Shown here: one piece after another, positions 16,157 through 24,416 of the stretch
How positions within the stretch are numbered: the first letter of the stretch is position 1
How the letters are laid out: every line of letters starts with the position of its first letter
Source of the DNA: Acidobacteriaceae bacterium
GTDB lineage: Bacteria; Acidobacteriota; Terriglobia; Terriglobales; Acidobacteriaceae
Direction: 5' to 3'
DNA length: 47,641 nucleotides
Assembly (NCBI GenBank): GCA_003142935.1
Contig: PLOG01000217.1
Coordinates: 43,834-91,474, forward strand
Notes under the pieces: model-generated
Databases searched by the model: none
The model's input: only the letters and a program-made list of their open reading frames with translations
What the model was told of the DNA's origin: nothing
Program-made: the position numbers and the translations under genes

Positions 16157-19100
16157 GTGATTCTCACCACAAAGCTGCATCGCATATTGGCCGTTCTGCC
16201 GCTGCTTGTTCTTTCAGTGGCCGCACACGCACAGATCGTTGGTGGATCCATCAGCGGCCTGGTCAAGGATTCAACTGGGGCGTCGCTGGCCGGCGCAACG
16301 GTAACCGTGCGCCAGATTGAAACCGGCGCGACACGCATACTTGCCACCAACGGTGACGGCCGGTTCTACGCTCCTTCCGTGCCTGTCGGCGATTATCTGG
16401 TCTCGGTGGCCCATGACGGGTTTGAGACCGGACGGCAAAGCGGCATCTCTCTGGCCATTGGACAGAGCCTGCAATTGAACTTCGCGCTGGGCGTAGAAAA
16501 GAGCCAGCAGCAGATCGTTGTCAACGCCGAACAAAGCAGCGTGAATACTACAACTCAACAGACTGCCGGCCTCATCAATGAACGCGCGGTCAAAGAGCTG
16601 CCCCTGAACGGCCGCAGCTTCGATGAACTGCTCACACTGAATCCGGCAACGGTCAATTACACCAACCAGCGCTCCGGCGGCATCGGCACCTCGAATTCCT
16701 CTGTCGGCAACATGTTTGCCGTCAGCGGACGCCGCCCCCAGGACAATGTCTTCCTGCTCAATGGCATTGAATACACCGGCGCCTCTCTTATCAATGTCAC
16801 GCCGGGCGGCACCAGCGGCGAACTTCTGGGCGTGGATGCTGTTCGCGAGTTCAACGTGGCCACCGATACTTACGGCGCGGCCTTCGGCAAGCGCGACGGC
16901 GCTCAGGTCAGCATCGTCACCTCTTCCGGGACCAACAAGCTGCACGGCGCGGCGTTCGAGTTCATCCGCAACAGCGCGCTCGACGCCAGGAACTACTTCG
17001 ACGTTGGATCGATCCCCGAATTCCAGCGCAATCAATTCGGCGGCTCGCTCGGCGGACCCATTCGCCACGACAAGTTCTTTCTGTTCGGCAACTACGAAGG
17101 CTTCCGGCAAAACTGGGGACTGAGCGCGGTCACGCTGGTTCCGGACAACGAGGCGCGGCTGGGGTATCTGCCCAACTCGGCGGGTGTCGAGCAGCATATT
17201 GGCGTCAACGCCGCCGTGCAGCCGCTGCTGGCGCTATGGCCGGTTGCGAATGGTTCCGAACTTGGCGGCGGCATTGCGGAAGCCTTCAGCCATCCGCAGC
17301 AAAAGATCCGCGAGAACTTCGGCACCGCTCGTTTCGACGACAATCTCGCCGCCAACGATTTGCTCTTTGGCGTCTACACCGTTGACGACAGCAGCGCCAA
17401 CACGCCCTCGCAGAATCCGCTCAGCCTGATCAACGAGAGCCTGCGCGAGCAGGTGGCCAGCATTCAGGAGCAGCATGTATTTTCTCCTTCGCTGCTCAAC
17501 ACGGCGCGCTTCGGCTACTCGCGCGCCAGCTTCTTCTTCACCGGGTACACGCCGATCAATCTGTCCGGTTGGGTCAGCGGCAAGCCCATCGGAGCCATCG
17601 TCATCAGCGGCAGCACCGCATCGAATGGCGCATCGGCAATCACGCAGGCCGGCCTGAACGTGGGCAGCAACAACACCACGGCACGCAATCTTTTCACTGT
17701 CGACGATCACGTTTACTGGTCGCATGGCAAGAGCCAGATCGAAGCGGGCGTCTGGCTGCAGCGCCTCCAATCCAACGACTTGCTTGCGCAGGACCAGTAT
17801 GGACAGGCTTCGTTCGGCACGCTCGCCACTTTCCTGCAAGGCACGGTGAAGACCTTCACCGTTGTCCCCTCCCCTACCGAGCTAGGCTGGCGTTCCTTTG
17901 AGGGCGCCGGCTTCGTCGAAGACACGGTCAAAGTGACGCCAAGGCTCGAGCTGCGCGCTGGATTCCGCTTCGAGTCGACCGACGGTTGGAACGAAGCACA
18001 GGGGCGCGCGGCCAACTATGCTCTCGTCAACGGCGTCCTGCAGACGCAACCGATTGTCGGCAGTTCGGCGCTCACAAACAACCGTGCTAAGTTTCTGCCT
18101 GCGCCGCGCGTCGGATTTGCCTGGGACGTGTGGGGCAACGGCAAGACCGCAATCCGCGGCGGCTTCGGCCTCTATCATGGCCTGCTGGATACGCTCGATT
18201 ATCGCCTCGATCAGACGGCGCCTTTTAACACCGCCGAATCCATCAAGAACATCGCCGTCTCCCACCTCTCCTTCACCCCCGGAACTCCCCCGCCTGCCGG
18301 CGCGCTCGTCTCGCCCAGCAACGTGCAGCCCGACATTGCCACGCCCGCGGTGCTGGAGTGGAGCCTGCGTGTCGAACAGCAGGTTGAGTCGAACACCTCG
18401 CTCACCGTTGCCTATGTGGGTTCGCACAGCTATCATCAGATTCTCTCTGAAGACATGAACGAGCCTGTGCCGACCTATCTCGCCAATGGATCGCTCTTCT
18501 ATCCCACAAACGCCGCGAATGCGAATCCGAGTCTCGCCAACTCCACATCATGGGTATCGCAGGGCGTGGGTCTCTACAACGCGCTGGAAGTGGATGTGCG
18601 CCGCTCCTTTGCAAACGGTTTTCAGTTCCGCGGCAACTACACCTGGTCAAAGAACCTCGACGACGGCTCGGCATGGAACACCAGCGTCAGCGGCAACACG
18701 CCCGCCTTTGTCGAGTTCCCGTTAGATCCCAAGTTGGACTGGGGCCCCGCGGCCACCGACGTGCGTAACGCAGCCTCCATCAATGGCAGTTACGAGCTTC
18801 CCTTCGGACCGCAGCATCGATTCCTCAACCACGCATCGAAGCCAGTCGATTTCCTGGCGGATGGTTGGACTGTCAGCACCATTGTCGCCCTCGAAACCGG
18901 CTTTCCTTTCACACCGCAGCTGGGCTATAACCCCACCGGTAATGGCGACACACGCAATCCGGTACGGCCCAACTGGAACCCGGCATTCCACGGAAACCTC
19001 TATCCGCGCACGGCCAGCCAATACTTCAACCCCGCTGCGTTTCTTCCCCCGGCCACCGGAACTTACGGCAATGTTTCGCGTGATTCCCTGACCGGGCCGG

Positions 19101-19330
19101 GACTATCGGAGCTTGACCTCTCGGCGACAAAGAACTCGCACATCACGGAACGGCTTGGCTTGCAGTTCCGTGCGGAGTTCTTCAACATCATCAACCGCAC
19201 AAACTTCCTGACGCCGAACGAGGTGGTCTACTCTGCGGCGGGCTCGGGCATCTCGCCGACCGCCGGCCTGGTGACAGCGACGTCCACAACCTCCCGGCAG
19301 ATTCAGTTCGGGGCAAAGCTACAATTCTAG
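16157..19330 (+). CDS. TonB-dependent outer-membrane receptor, Oar-like
   Basis: GTG 16157 is preceded by GGAGG 4 bases upstream. The 1057-residue precursor has a signal peptide (ILAVLPLLVLSVAAHAQ), an N-terminal carboxypeptidase-regulatory-like Ig domain (residues about 30-110, GGSISGLVKDSTGASLAGATV), a plug-like segment with ELPLNGRSFDELLTLNPATV, and a long beta-barrel ending in a terminal Phe (QFGAKLQF), as expected for BAM-assembled barrels. Such Oar-like receptors are abundant in acidobacteria, mostly with unknown ligands. Here the upstream cysteine-rich leader ORFs suggest a sulfur-containing ligand or Cys-responsive expression. The tonB-exbB-exbD block nearby would energise it. Confidence 0.92.
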   Translation: MILTTKLHRILAVLPLLVLSVAAHAQIVGGSISGLVKDSTGASLAGATVTVRQIETGATRILATNGDGRFYAPSVPVGDYLVSVAHDGFETGRQSGISLAIGQSLQLNFALGVEKSQQQIVVNAEQSSVNTTTQQTAGLINERAVKELPLNGRSFDELLTLNPATVNYTNQRSGGIGTSNSSVGNMFAVSGRRPQDNVFLLNGIEYTGASLINVTPGGTSGELLGVDAVREFNVATDTYGAAFGKRDGAQVSIVTSSGTNKLHGAAFEFIRNSALDARNYFDVGSIPEFQRNQFGGSLGGPIRHDKFFLFGNYEGFRQNWGLSAVTLVPDNEARLGYLPNSAGVEQHIGVNAAVQPLLALWPVANGSELGGGIAEAFSHPQQKIRENFGTARFDDNLAANDLLFGVYTVDDSSANTPSQNPLSLINESLREQVASIQEQHVFSPSLLNTARFGYSRASFFFTGYTPINLSGWVSGKPIGAIVISGSTASNGASAITQAGLNVGSNNTTARNLFTVDDHVYWSHGKSQIEAGVWLQRLQSNDLLAQDQYGQASFGTLATFLQGTVKTFTVVPSPTELGWRSFEGAGFVEDTVKVTPRLELRAGFRFESTDGWNEAQGRAANYALVNGVLQTQPIVGSSALTNNRAKFLPAPRVGFAWDVWGNGKTAIRGGFGLYHGLLDTLDYRLDQTAPFNTAESIKNIAVSHLSFTPGTPPPAGALVSPSNVQPDIATPAVLEWSLRVEQQVESNTSLTVAYVGSHSYHQILSEDMNEPVPTYLANGSLFYPTNAANANPSLANSTSWVSQGVGLYNALEVDVRRSFANGFQFRGNYTWSKNLDDGSAWNTSVSGNTPAFVEFPLDPKLDWGPAATDVRNAASINGSYELPFGPQHRFLNHASKPVDFLADGWTVSTIVALETGFPFTPQLGYNPTGNGDTRNPVRPNWNPAFHGNLYPRTASQYFNPAAFLPPATGTYGNVSRDSLTGPGLSELDLSATKNSHITERLGLQFRAEFFNIINRTNFLTPNEVVYSAAGSGISPTAGLVTATSTTSRQIQFGAKLQF

Positions 19331-19424
19331 GGTCGAGTGGCCTTTGAGGGATCTCCGCACAGTTTTCAGTACGGGGATCCCGCTAGGGGCTACGGCCGCG
19401 CTAGTTCAAAACTACGAGGTGTTT

Positions 19425-19865
19425 TCAGGCGGGTCGCTGGGCTTCTTCGTAAATCACGCCGGCCTCGCGCAACATGGCTTGCGCGATCTCGCATTCTGCC
19501 AGCCAATGGGCGGGAGTTGCGCCTGCAATGGTGACCACCCTGACGATCCCAGCCTGAATCAGCAGCGCCGCGCATTGAGGGCATGGACAGAAAGTAACGT
19601 AGGCTGTGGCGCCCTTCAGGCCGTGACCGTTGCGGGCCGCGGCGGCAATGGCGTTGGCTTCGGCGTGGACGATGAGGCGATACTTCATCTCCCGCCGATG
19701 AAGGCGCTCGTCGTCGGCAATGCCGCGCGGAAACCCGTTGAAGCCCTCGGAAAGCTGGGCGTGGTCAGAGTCGGCAATCACGCAGCCAACCTTCGTCGAG
19801 GGATCTTTCGACCACGAACTTACCAGCGCTGCCATTTCAATAAACTTGCGATCCCATCCGTTCAT
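19425..19865 (-). CDS. dCMP deaminase family protein (zinc-dependent cytidine/deoxycytidylate deaminase)
   Basis: This enzyme family deaminates dCMP to dUMP for thymidylate synthesis. ATG 19865 gives MNGWDRKFIEMAALVSSWSKD, with AGAGGG just upstream; the longer ORF start lies inside the neighbouring gene's region. The 146-residue product shows the zinc site HAEANAI (His and catalytic Glu) and CPCPQC (two Cys ligands), and the substrate-contact segment DPSTKVGCVI. It is convergent with the TonB-dependent receptor and divergent from the MBL-fold gene. Confidence 0.92.
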   Translation of the reverse strand: MNGWDRKFIEMAALVSSWSKDPSTKVGCVIADSDHAQLSEGFNGFPRGIADDERLHRREMKYRLIVHAEANAIAAAARNGHGLKGATAYVTFCPCPQCAALLIQAGIVRVVTIAGATPAHWLAECEIAQAMLREAGVIYEEAQRPA

Positions 19866-19985
19866 GCAGCCCTCTTGCGCTCGCGTGCGAGCCGTAATCC
19901 ACATGATCGCATGACGGTGTGCCGCCGGAGTACTTGAGTGTGGCCTTTCTCCGAATCTCGATCTACAATTCGCCATCAAACAGGC

Positions 19986-20981
19986 ATGACCCTTCTTCCA
20001 GCCGAGCGGATTGGCCGCAGATACCTCAACCCGGTGCCGACCCAGGTGGGTGGGCTATCGATAATTTTCAAGATCGGCCCGCGATTCTTATTTGGAGCGG
20101 CGGCGCGGTCGCCGAAGCAGGCGCCGGGGCCGTTTCACACCGACCCGCGAATTTATCAAACAAGCCCACAGTCCGGGCTGCGCGTGACCTGGTTCGGGCA
20201 CTCTTCGTCCCTGGTTGAAATTGACGGCGTGCGCGTGCTCATCGATCCGGTGTGGGATGAGCGCGCGGCTCCGACGCAGTGGGCCGGTCCGAAGCGGTTC
20301 TTTCCGCCTACGCTTGCGCTTGAAGCTTTGCCGGCGATCGATGCGGTGCTGATCTCGCACGATCATTACGATCATCTGGGGGAAGGCACGGTTCGGCGTC
20401 TGGCGCAGATGGAGAACCTGCGGCAGGCGCGATGGATTACCCCGCTGGGAGTGGGGGCTATTCTGGCGCGCTTCGGCGTCGATGCGGGGAAGTGCACGGA
20501 ACTGAATTGGATGAAGCAGGTTAAAGTTGGCTCGCTGACCATTACGGCGCTGCCGTCGCGGCATTTCTCGGGACGCAGCCTCTTCAATCGCTTTGAGACG
20601 CTGTGGGCTTCGTTTGTTCTTGCCGGTCCGGAGCATCGCGTCTATTACGGGGCCGACTCGGGAGAGTGGTCCGGCTTCAGCGAGATTGGCGAGACGTATG
20701 GCCCGTTCGATTTGACCATGCTTGAAATCGGCGCTTCGAATCCGCTGTGGGCCGATGTCCATATGGGGCCGGAAGGAGCGGTGCGGAGCTTTCGCGCACT
20801 AGGTGCCAGCGGGAAGCTGATGCCGATTCACTGGGGACTTTTCGATCTGGCACTGCATCCGTGGGCAGAGCCGATTGAGAGGGTCTTCGCAGTGGAGGAT
20901 CTCAAGTTGTGGTCGCCCGAACCGGGGATGCCGTGCGAGGTGGTTGCGGAGCAGGAGATTCGGTCGCAGTGGTGGCGGTGA
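19986..20981 (+). CDS. MBL-fold metallo-hydrolase (NAPE-PLD/UlaG-like)
   Basis: The protein belongs to the metallo-beta-lactamase superfamily, with the metal motif SHDHYDHLG (HxHxDH), a later His in SRHFSG, an Asp in YYGADSGEW and a C-terminal His in PIHWGLFDLALH. WFGHSSSLVEIDGVRVLIDPVW is typical of the NAPE-PLD/YtnP-like group, whose members hydrolyse phosphodiesters or lactones; the substrate cannot be told here. I prefer ATG 19986 over 19938, as the extra residues look non-coding. A possible -10 TACAAT lies at 19964. Product about 331 residues. Confidence 0.85.
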   Translation: MTLLPAERIGRRYLNPVPTQVGGLSIIFKIGPRFLFGAAARSPKQAPGPFHTDPRIYQTSPQSGLRVTWFGHSSSLVEIDGVRVLIDPVWDERAAPTQWAGPKRFFPPTLALEALPAIDAVLISHDHYDHLGEGTVRRLAQMENLRQARWITPLGVGAILARFGVDAGKCTELNWMKQVKVGSLTITALPSRHFSGRSLFNRFETLWASFVLAGPEHRVYYGADSGEWSGFSEIGETYGPFDLTMLEIGASNPLWADVHMGPEGAVRSFRALGASGKLMPIHWGLFDLALHPWAEPIERVFAVEDLKLWSPEPGMPCEVVAEQEIRSQWWR

Positions 20982-21004
20982 GGGATTGGAGTTTGATCCC
21001 ACTC

Positions 21005-21053
21005 ATGCGCAAAGAACGCCGACCCAGAGGGTCCCCCGAATGGGGCACCCAGC
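21005..21053 (+). repeat. dispersed hairpin repeat, copy 1
   Basis: GGGTCCCCC-GAAT-GGGGCACCC (21029-21050) forms a stem with one mismatch. The flank AAGAACG and the GACCC core match the copy near 30504. It sits in the gap between convergent genes. Confidence 0.6.
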
Positions 21054-21116
21054 ACGCCGACGTCAAAATGGGGTTCCCAGCACTCAGACGATGAGTGGGG
21101 TTCTGAGACGCGCAGG

Positions 21117-22160
21117 TTATTGCGCGCCTTGCTTGAGAATCTGGTCGGCGAGGTAGTTCTGAATCTTGGCCTCATTCTGGAGTTTCTCGAAGTAGGCGTT
21201 CTCAAGCAGTTGCACCCGGTTGTTGTGCAGGGTGGTGTGGATGGCCTGCTGGACGCGCGGGTCGTTCAGTTCCCGCTGGCCGGCGGGGTCGCGGGAGAGG
21301 AGCCTGTAGATGGCGTAGCCGATGGGCTTGTTTCCAGGTCCAGCGAGAGGCATAACATCAGTGAACTGTCCGGGCTTGAGCTTATTGAGGGCGTCATAGA
21401 CCTGGGGGTCGGCCTTTAGCGCCGACTCCGCCACAAAGCCCATGTCGCCGCCATTGGAGGCGGTATTTGGATCTTCAGAGAAGTTCATGGCCACGGCGCC
21501 AAAATCCTCGCCGCTTTCGAGCCGGTTGTGCAGAATCTGGATCTTCTTTCTGGCGTCGGCATCGTTGGAGGCCTTGCTGTTTTGCAGGTTGCCGGACTGC
21601 TGCGCGGGCGCGCTGGTAACGATAATCTGGGCCAGGTGATATTGCGGCTCAATTAGATTGAACTCCGCCTTGTGGGCAGCGTAGTAGGTGGAGATTTCAG
21701 CGTCGGTAATGTTGACTCGGGACTCGATCTCCTTGTTGATCAACTTGTCTTTGGTCAGGGAGCGGCGAATGTTGCGCTTTAGGTCGTCCAAAGTCATGTC
21801 GCGCTGCTTGAGCTGGTTGTCGAACTCCTCCTGCGTGTAAGGCGCCTTGAGCTCCGTGATCTTGGCGTTCACATCCTCATCGGAGGCGGCAAGGTTTAGC
21901 TTGCCGGCACGCTGCTCCAGAATTTCGTCGGTGATCATCTGGTGGAGAATGGTGAGGCGCCGAATGTCGGCTTCCTCCGGGGAGAGCTTCTGCGGCGCAT
22001 CGCCCAGGCTAGCTTTGTAGTTGCGGTCCAGCTCCGCGCGCATCAGCTCCTTGCCGTTTACAGTGGCCACTACGTCCGCGGACGGCGAACGATGGCATCC
22101 GGCGATACCGGCCAGGGACGCTCCGGCGATGAGAATCAAGAAAGCAACGCGCAGACGCAT
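21117..22160 (-). CDS. SurA-like peptidylprolyl isomerase lipoprotein
   Basis: A periplasmic folding factor. ATG 22160 gives a lipoprotein signal (FLILIAGASLAGIAGC); the longer ORF hides it. Residues about 30-180 form a SurA N-terminal-like chaperone region (ADVVATVNGKELMRAELDRN and the helical stretch with QMITDEILEQRAG), followed by a parvulin-type rotamase domain (YHLAQIIVTS, the GEDFGAVAMNFSEDPNTASNG segment and GQFTDVMPLAG). It follows the DsbA-like lipoprotein gene on the same strand and lies 2.3 kb from the lptD end; SurA and Dsb proteins are known LptD-assembly factors. Confidence 0.9.
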   Translation of the reverse strand: MRLRVAFLILIAGASLAGIAGCHRSPSADVVATVNGKELMRAELDRNYKASLGDAPQKLSPEEADIRRLTILHQMITDEILEQRAGKLNLAASDEDVNAKITELKAPYTQEEFDNQLKQRDMTLDDLKRNIRRSLTKDKLINKEIESRVNITDAEISTYYAAHKAEFNLIEPQYHLAQIIVTSAPAQQSGNLQNSKASNDADARKKIQILHNRLESGEDFGAVAMNFSEDPNTASNGGDMGFVAESALKADPQVYDALNKLKPGQFTDVMPLAGPGNKPIGYAIYRLLSRDPAGQRELNDPRVQQAIHTTLHNNRVQLLENAYFEKLQNEAKIQNYLADQILKQGAQ

Positions 22161-22280
22161 TCGAGCAATCGATTCAACTTGCGATTCAACTTGCAACCTG
22201 GTGACTCCTGCGGGACCCGTGAAGGCCCCGGCACTCAAGGATAAATCCACAGACCGGTTTTCCGATAGCATGGCGAGCAC

Positions 22281-23234
22281 CTATTTAGCGGCTCCGGCTT
22301 TACCAGCTCCGTCGGGCATGGGCGGGGCTGCCGGGGATGCGGCCGGTTCGGCTGGAGGCTTTTCGCCCTCGGCGCGCAGCGCGCGGTCAATTGCCATCCA
22401 GACCTCTTCCTCAGCGACGGCGCCATTGATGCGTTCGCCGTCGATAAACAAGGCCGGGGCTCCATCGAGGCCAAGAGCCGATGCCTCCTTCAGCGAACCG
22501 TTGACCGCGGATTCGTCCTGCTTGGCGAGGCAGGCGTCCAGCTTGGTGGAGTCCAGCTTGGCCACGGTGGCCTCCTGGCGGGCGATGCGGTCCAGGGCCG
22601 CGAAGCTTCGGGTCTGATCGCGGTCCGGGCCGCTGACCTCTTCGCCATGCGAATGGAGGTAATCGACGTAGTTCCAATAGACATCGCCGCTCTGGGCGGC
22701 CAGGCAGTTGGCGTCCACTGACGCATGCATGGCCCAGGGGTGAATCTCGCTGAGCGGAAAGTCCTTGTAGACGAACCGCACCTGGTCTTTGTAGCGCTTC
22801 AAGGTGGCCGGGAACAGCGCCTGGTGCATGCGCGCGCAGTAGGGACATTCAAGGTCGTCAAAGCTGATGACGGTGACCTTGGCGGCCGGATTGCCGCGGA
22901 TCGGCCGGCCGGCGATGTCGATGTCGGAGCCGGGGGCCTTGGTCAGGTCGAACGTCCCAAGATGCGCCAGCGTCTTGCCGTCAGCCGAGATCAGGAAGTC
23001 CACGACCTGCGAATGATCGCCGTGGGAGAGAGTGATGGGCAAATCGTCGTAGCCGGTAAACGAGCTTGGCTTGCGGACGCCGAGGACAACGTTGTAATCC
23101 TGCGGGACGTTGAATTGGGAGCGAACCGTGACCTCGATGCGGCGGTCGAGCGTGGGGTCGGACGCGGTCTGGGCTTTGCAGCCGGCGGTGAGCGAAAAAG
23201 CCAGCAAAACCGCCAAAAAACGTAGGTGCGACAA
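22281..23234 (-). CDS. DsbA-family thioredoxin-fold lipoprotein
   Basis: Probably a periplasmic thiol oxidoreductase. TTG 23234 is chosen because AGAGGA precedes it and the product then starts LSHLRFLAVLLAFSLTAGC, a lipoprotein signal; the ORF-track start at 23597 would translate a tandem repeat and has no signal. A small N-terminal domain (about residues 25-110) precedes the thioredoxin fold with the active-site motif ECPYC (CPYC) and the later cis-Pro region GAPALFIDG. The C-terminus is Ala/Pro-rich. It is upstream of the SurA-like gene on the same strand, about 120 bases apart, so the two are likely co-transcribed. Confidence 0.9.
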   Translation of the reverse strand: MSHLRFLAVLLAFSLTAGCKAQTASDPTLDRRIEVTVRSQFNVPQDYNVVLGVRKPSSFTGYDDLPITLSHGDHSQVVDFLISADGKTLAHLGTFDLTKAPGSDIDIAGRPIRGNPAAKVTVISFDDLECPYCARMHQALFPATLKRYKDQVRFVYKDFPLSEIHPWAMHASVDANCLAAQSGDVYWNYVDYLHSHGEEVSGPDRDQTRSFAALDRIARQEATVAKLDSTKLDACLAKQDESAVNGSLKEASALGLDGAPALFIDGERINGAVAEEEVWMAIDRALRAEGEKPPAEPAASPAAPPMPDGAGKAGAAK

Positions 23235-23672
23235 ATTAAGTTCCTCTGAGGAAAGGATACTCCAGCGGGGGGACTTGAGCCCGGCCGGGGGAGACGATTT
23301 TCCAGGCGATAGGGAGTGGACGCGGAAGGGAGGGAAAGGTGATGGGAATAGGGAACAGGGAATAGGGAACAGGGAATAGGGAACAGGCTGGTTCGGGGGC
23401 TCTCGATTGAGGGAAAGATATCGCTCACGGATTCTGGCATCTACTTTGTCAAACCGCGGGGAATGAGCGGTTGGGCACACGCAAAGCTCGGGTATTATCA
23501 GGTGCCAGTATCGGCCATCACACTCATCGCCGACAAGATCTAGTAAACACTCACTCGGTGCGCCAACCTGCACTGTCGGAGCGGGAATCGAGCGCATAAT
23601 CCCACGGTCGCGCTATTCCCATCCCGCGTATTCCAGGCTCTCTCGGGAGGGAAATCTGCCAGGAGGAACCCT
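23235..23672. other. divergent intergenic region with a tandem repeat
   Basis: About 440 bases between the DsbA-like gene (minus) and the DUF1579-like gene (plus). It contains the 7-bp repeat tract at 23344. I see no convincing ORF or RNA gene, and no clear consensus promoter. Confidence 0.5.
23344..23385. repeat. heptamer tandem repeat tract A (GGGAAYA x6)
   Basis: GGGAATA and GGGAACA alternate three times each, giving six 7-base units without interruption, in non-coding DNA. Confidence 0.9.
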
Positions 23673-24230
23673 ATGCATCGATTCAAGCTCTTGCCTTCGC
23701 TTCTCGCCGCAACGTTGCTCTTTGCCATGGGGGCCATGGCATCTGCCCAGCAAAGTCCCAAGCCCGATCCTGAACTAACGAAATTGCATGCGTTCCTCGG
23801 ACATTGGAAGTACGAAGGAGAGGTCAAGCCCGGGCCCTGGGGACCTGGTGGCGAGATCGCAGGCGAAGCCACCACTCAAATGACTCTAGGCGGTTTCGTC
23901 ATGAGGACGATTGAGAAGCAAAAGGGATCGGGTATGACCGTCGCCCTTGGCATAGACACATACGATTCATCAAACAAAGACTTTTCAAGTAACTGGTACT
24001 ACGCCGATGGAACTATATTCTCAGGAACATTAGTCCCTAACGGAAATACATTCACCTGGACAGGAAAGTTCATCCTTGCGGGCAAGCAATATCTGTTGAA
24101 GATGCCACTCGTAATTTCCCCGGACTCGATGAGCGCGACCGAGACCGGCGAAGTCTCAGTTGATGGGAGGACATGGGCGCCCTTTATCGAAGCCAAAATG
24201 CTCAGAGCTATTCCCTCAGCGAAGAAGTAG
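23673..24230 (+). CDS. exported hypothetical protein, DUF1579-like
   Basis: The 185-residue product has a signal peptide (LLPSLLAATLLFAMGAMASAQ) and a perfect AGGAGG 9 bases before the ATG. The mature part begins PELTKLHAFLGHWKYEGEVK and contains GEATTQMTLGGFVMRT and SSNWYYADGTIFSG, a lipocalin-like beta pattern resembling the DUF1579 group, for which no general function is known. Base composition is less GC-rich than the flanking genes, which may reflect separate origin. It is convergent with lptD. Confidence 0.75.
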   Translation: MHRFKLLPSLLAATLLFAMGAMASAQQSPKPDPELTKLHAFLGHWKYEGEVKPGPWGPGGEIAGEATTQMTLGGFVMRTIEKQKGSGMTVALGIDTYDSSNKDFSSNWYYADGTIFSGTLVPNGNTFTWTGKFILAGKQYLLKMPLVISPDSMSATETGEVSVDGRTWAPFIEAKMLRAIPSAKK

Positions 24231-24239
24231 CTACAATCG

Positions 24240-24290
24240 GCGAATCGAGCGGCGATCCTTCGACTGCGTTCGGAATGACGAGCGCTTTCG
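24240..24290. repeat. possible dispersed intergenic repeat
   Basis: GATCCTTCGACTGCGTTCGG followed by AATGACGAGC resembles a motif I associate with intergenic repeats in GC-rich soil bacteria. Only one copy is in the window, so this is by resemblance only. Confidence 0.25.
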
Positions 24291-24416
24291 CGGTTGCTGG
24301 CGGATCACCGGTACCCGTCGCCAATCCGGAAGTCACTTTTTCGCCGATGTTGTCTCAACAGATTACGCTGAGCATTTTCAGCAAGGGTGAGATTTGCGGT
24401 TCTTGCCGGTTTCACT

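Noticed and set aside
23235-23597. N-terminal extension of the DsbA-like protein
   Set aside because: It would translate a tandem repeat and place the lipoprotein signal in the middle of the protein; TTG 23234 with AGAGGA upstream is better.
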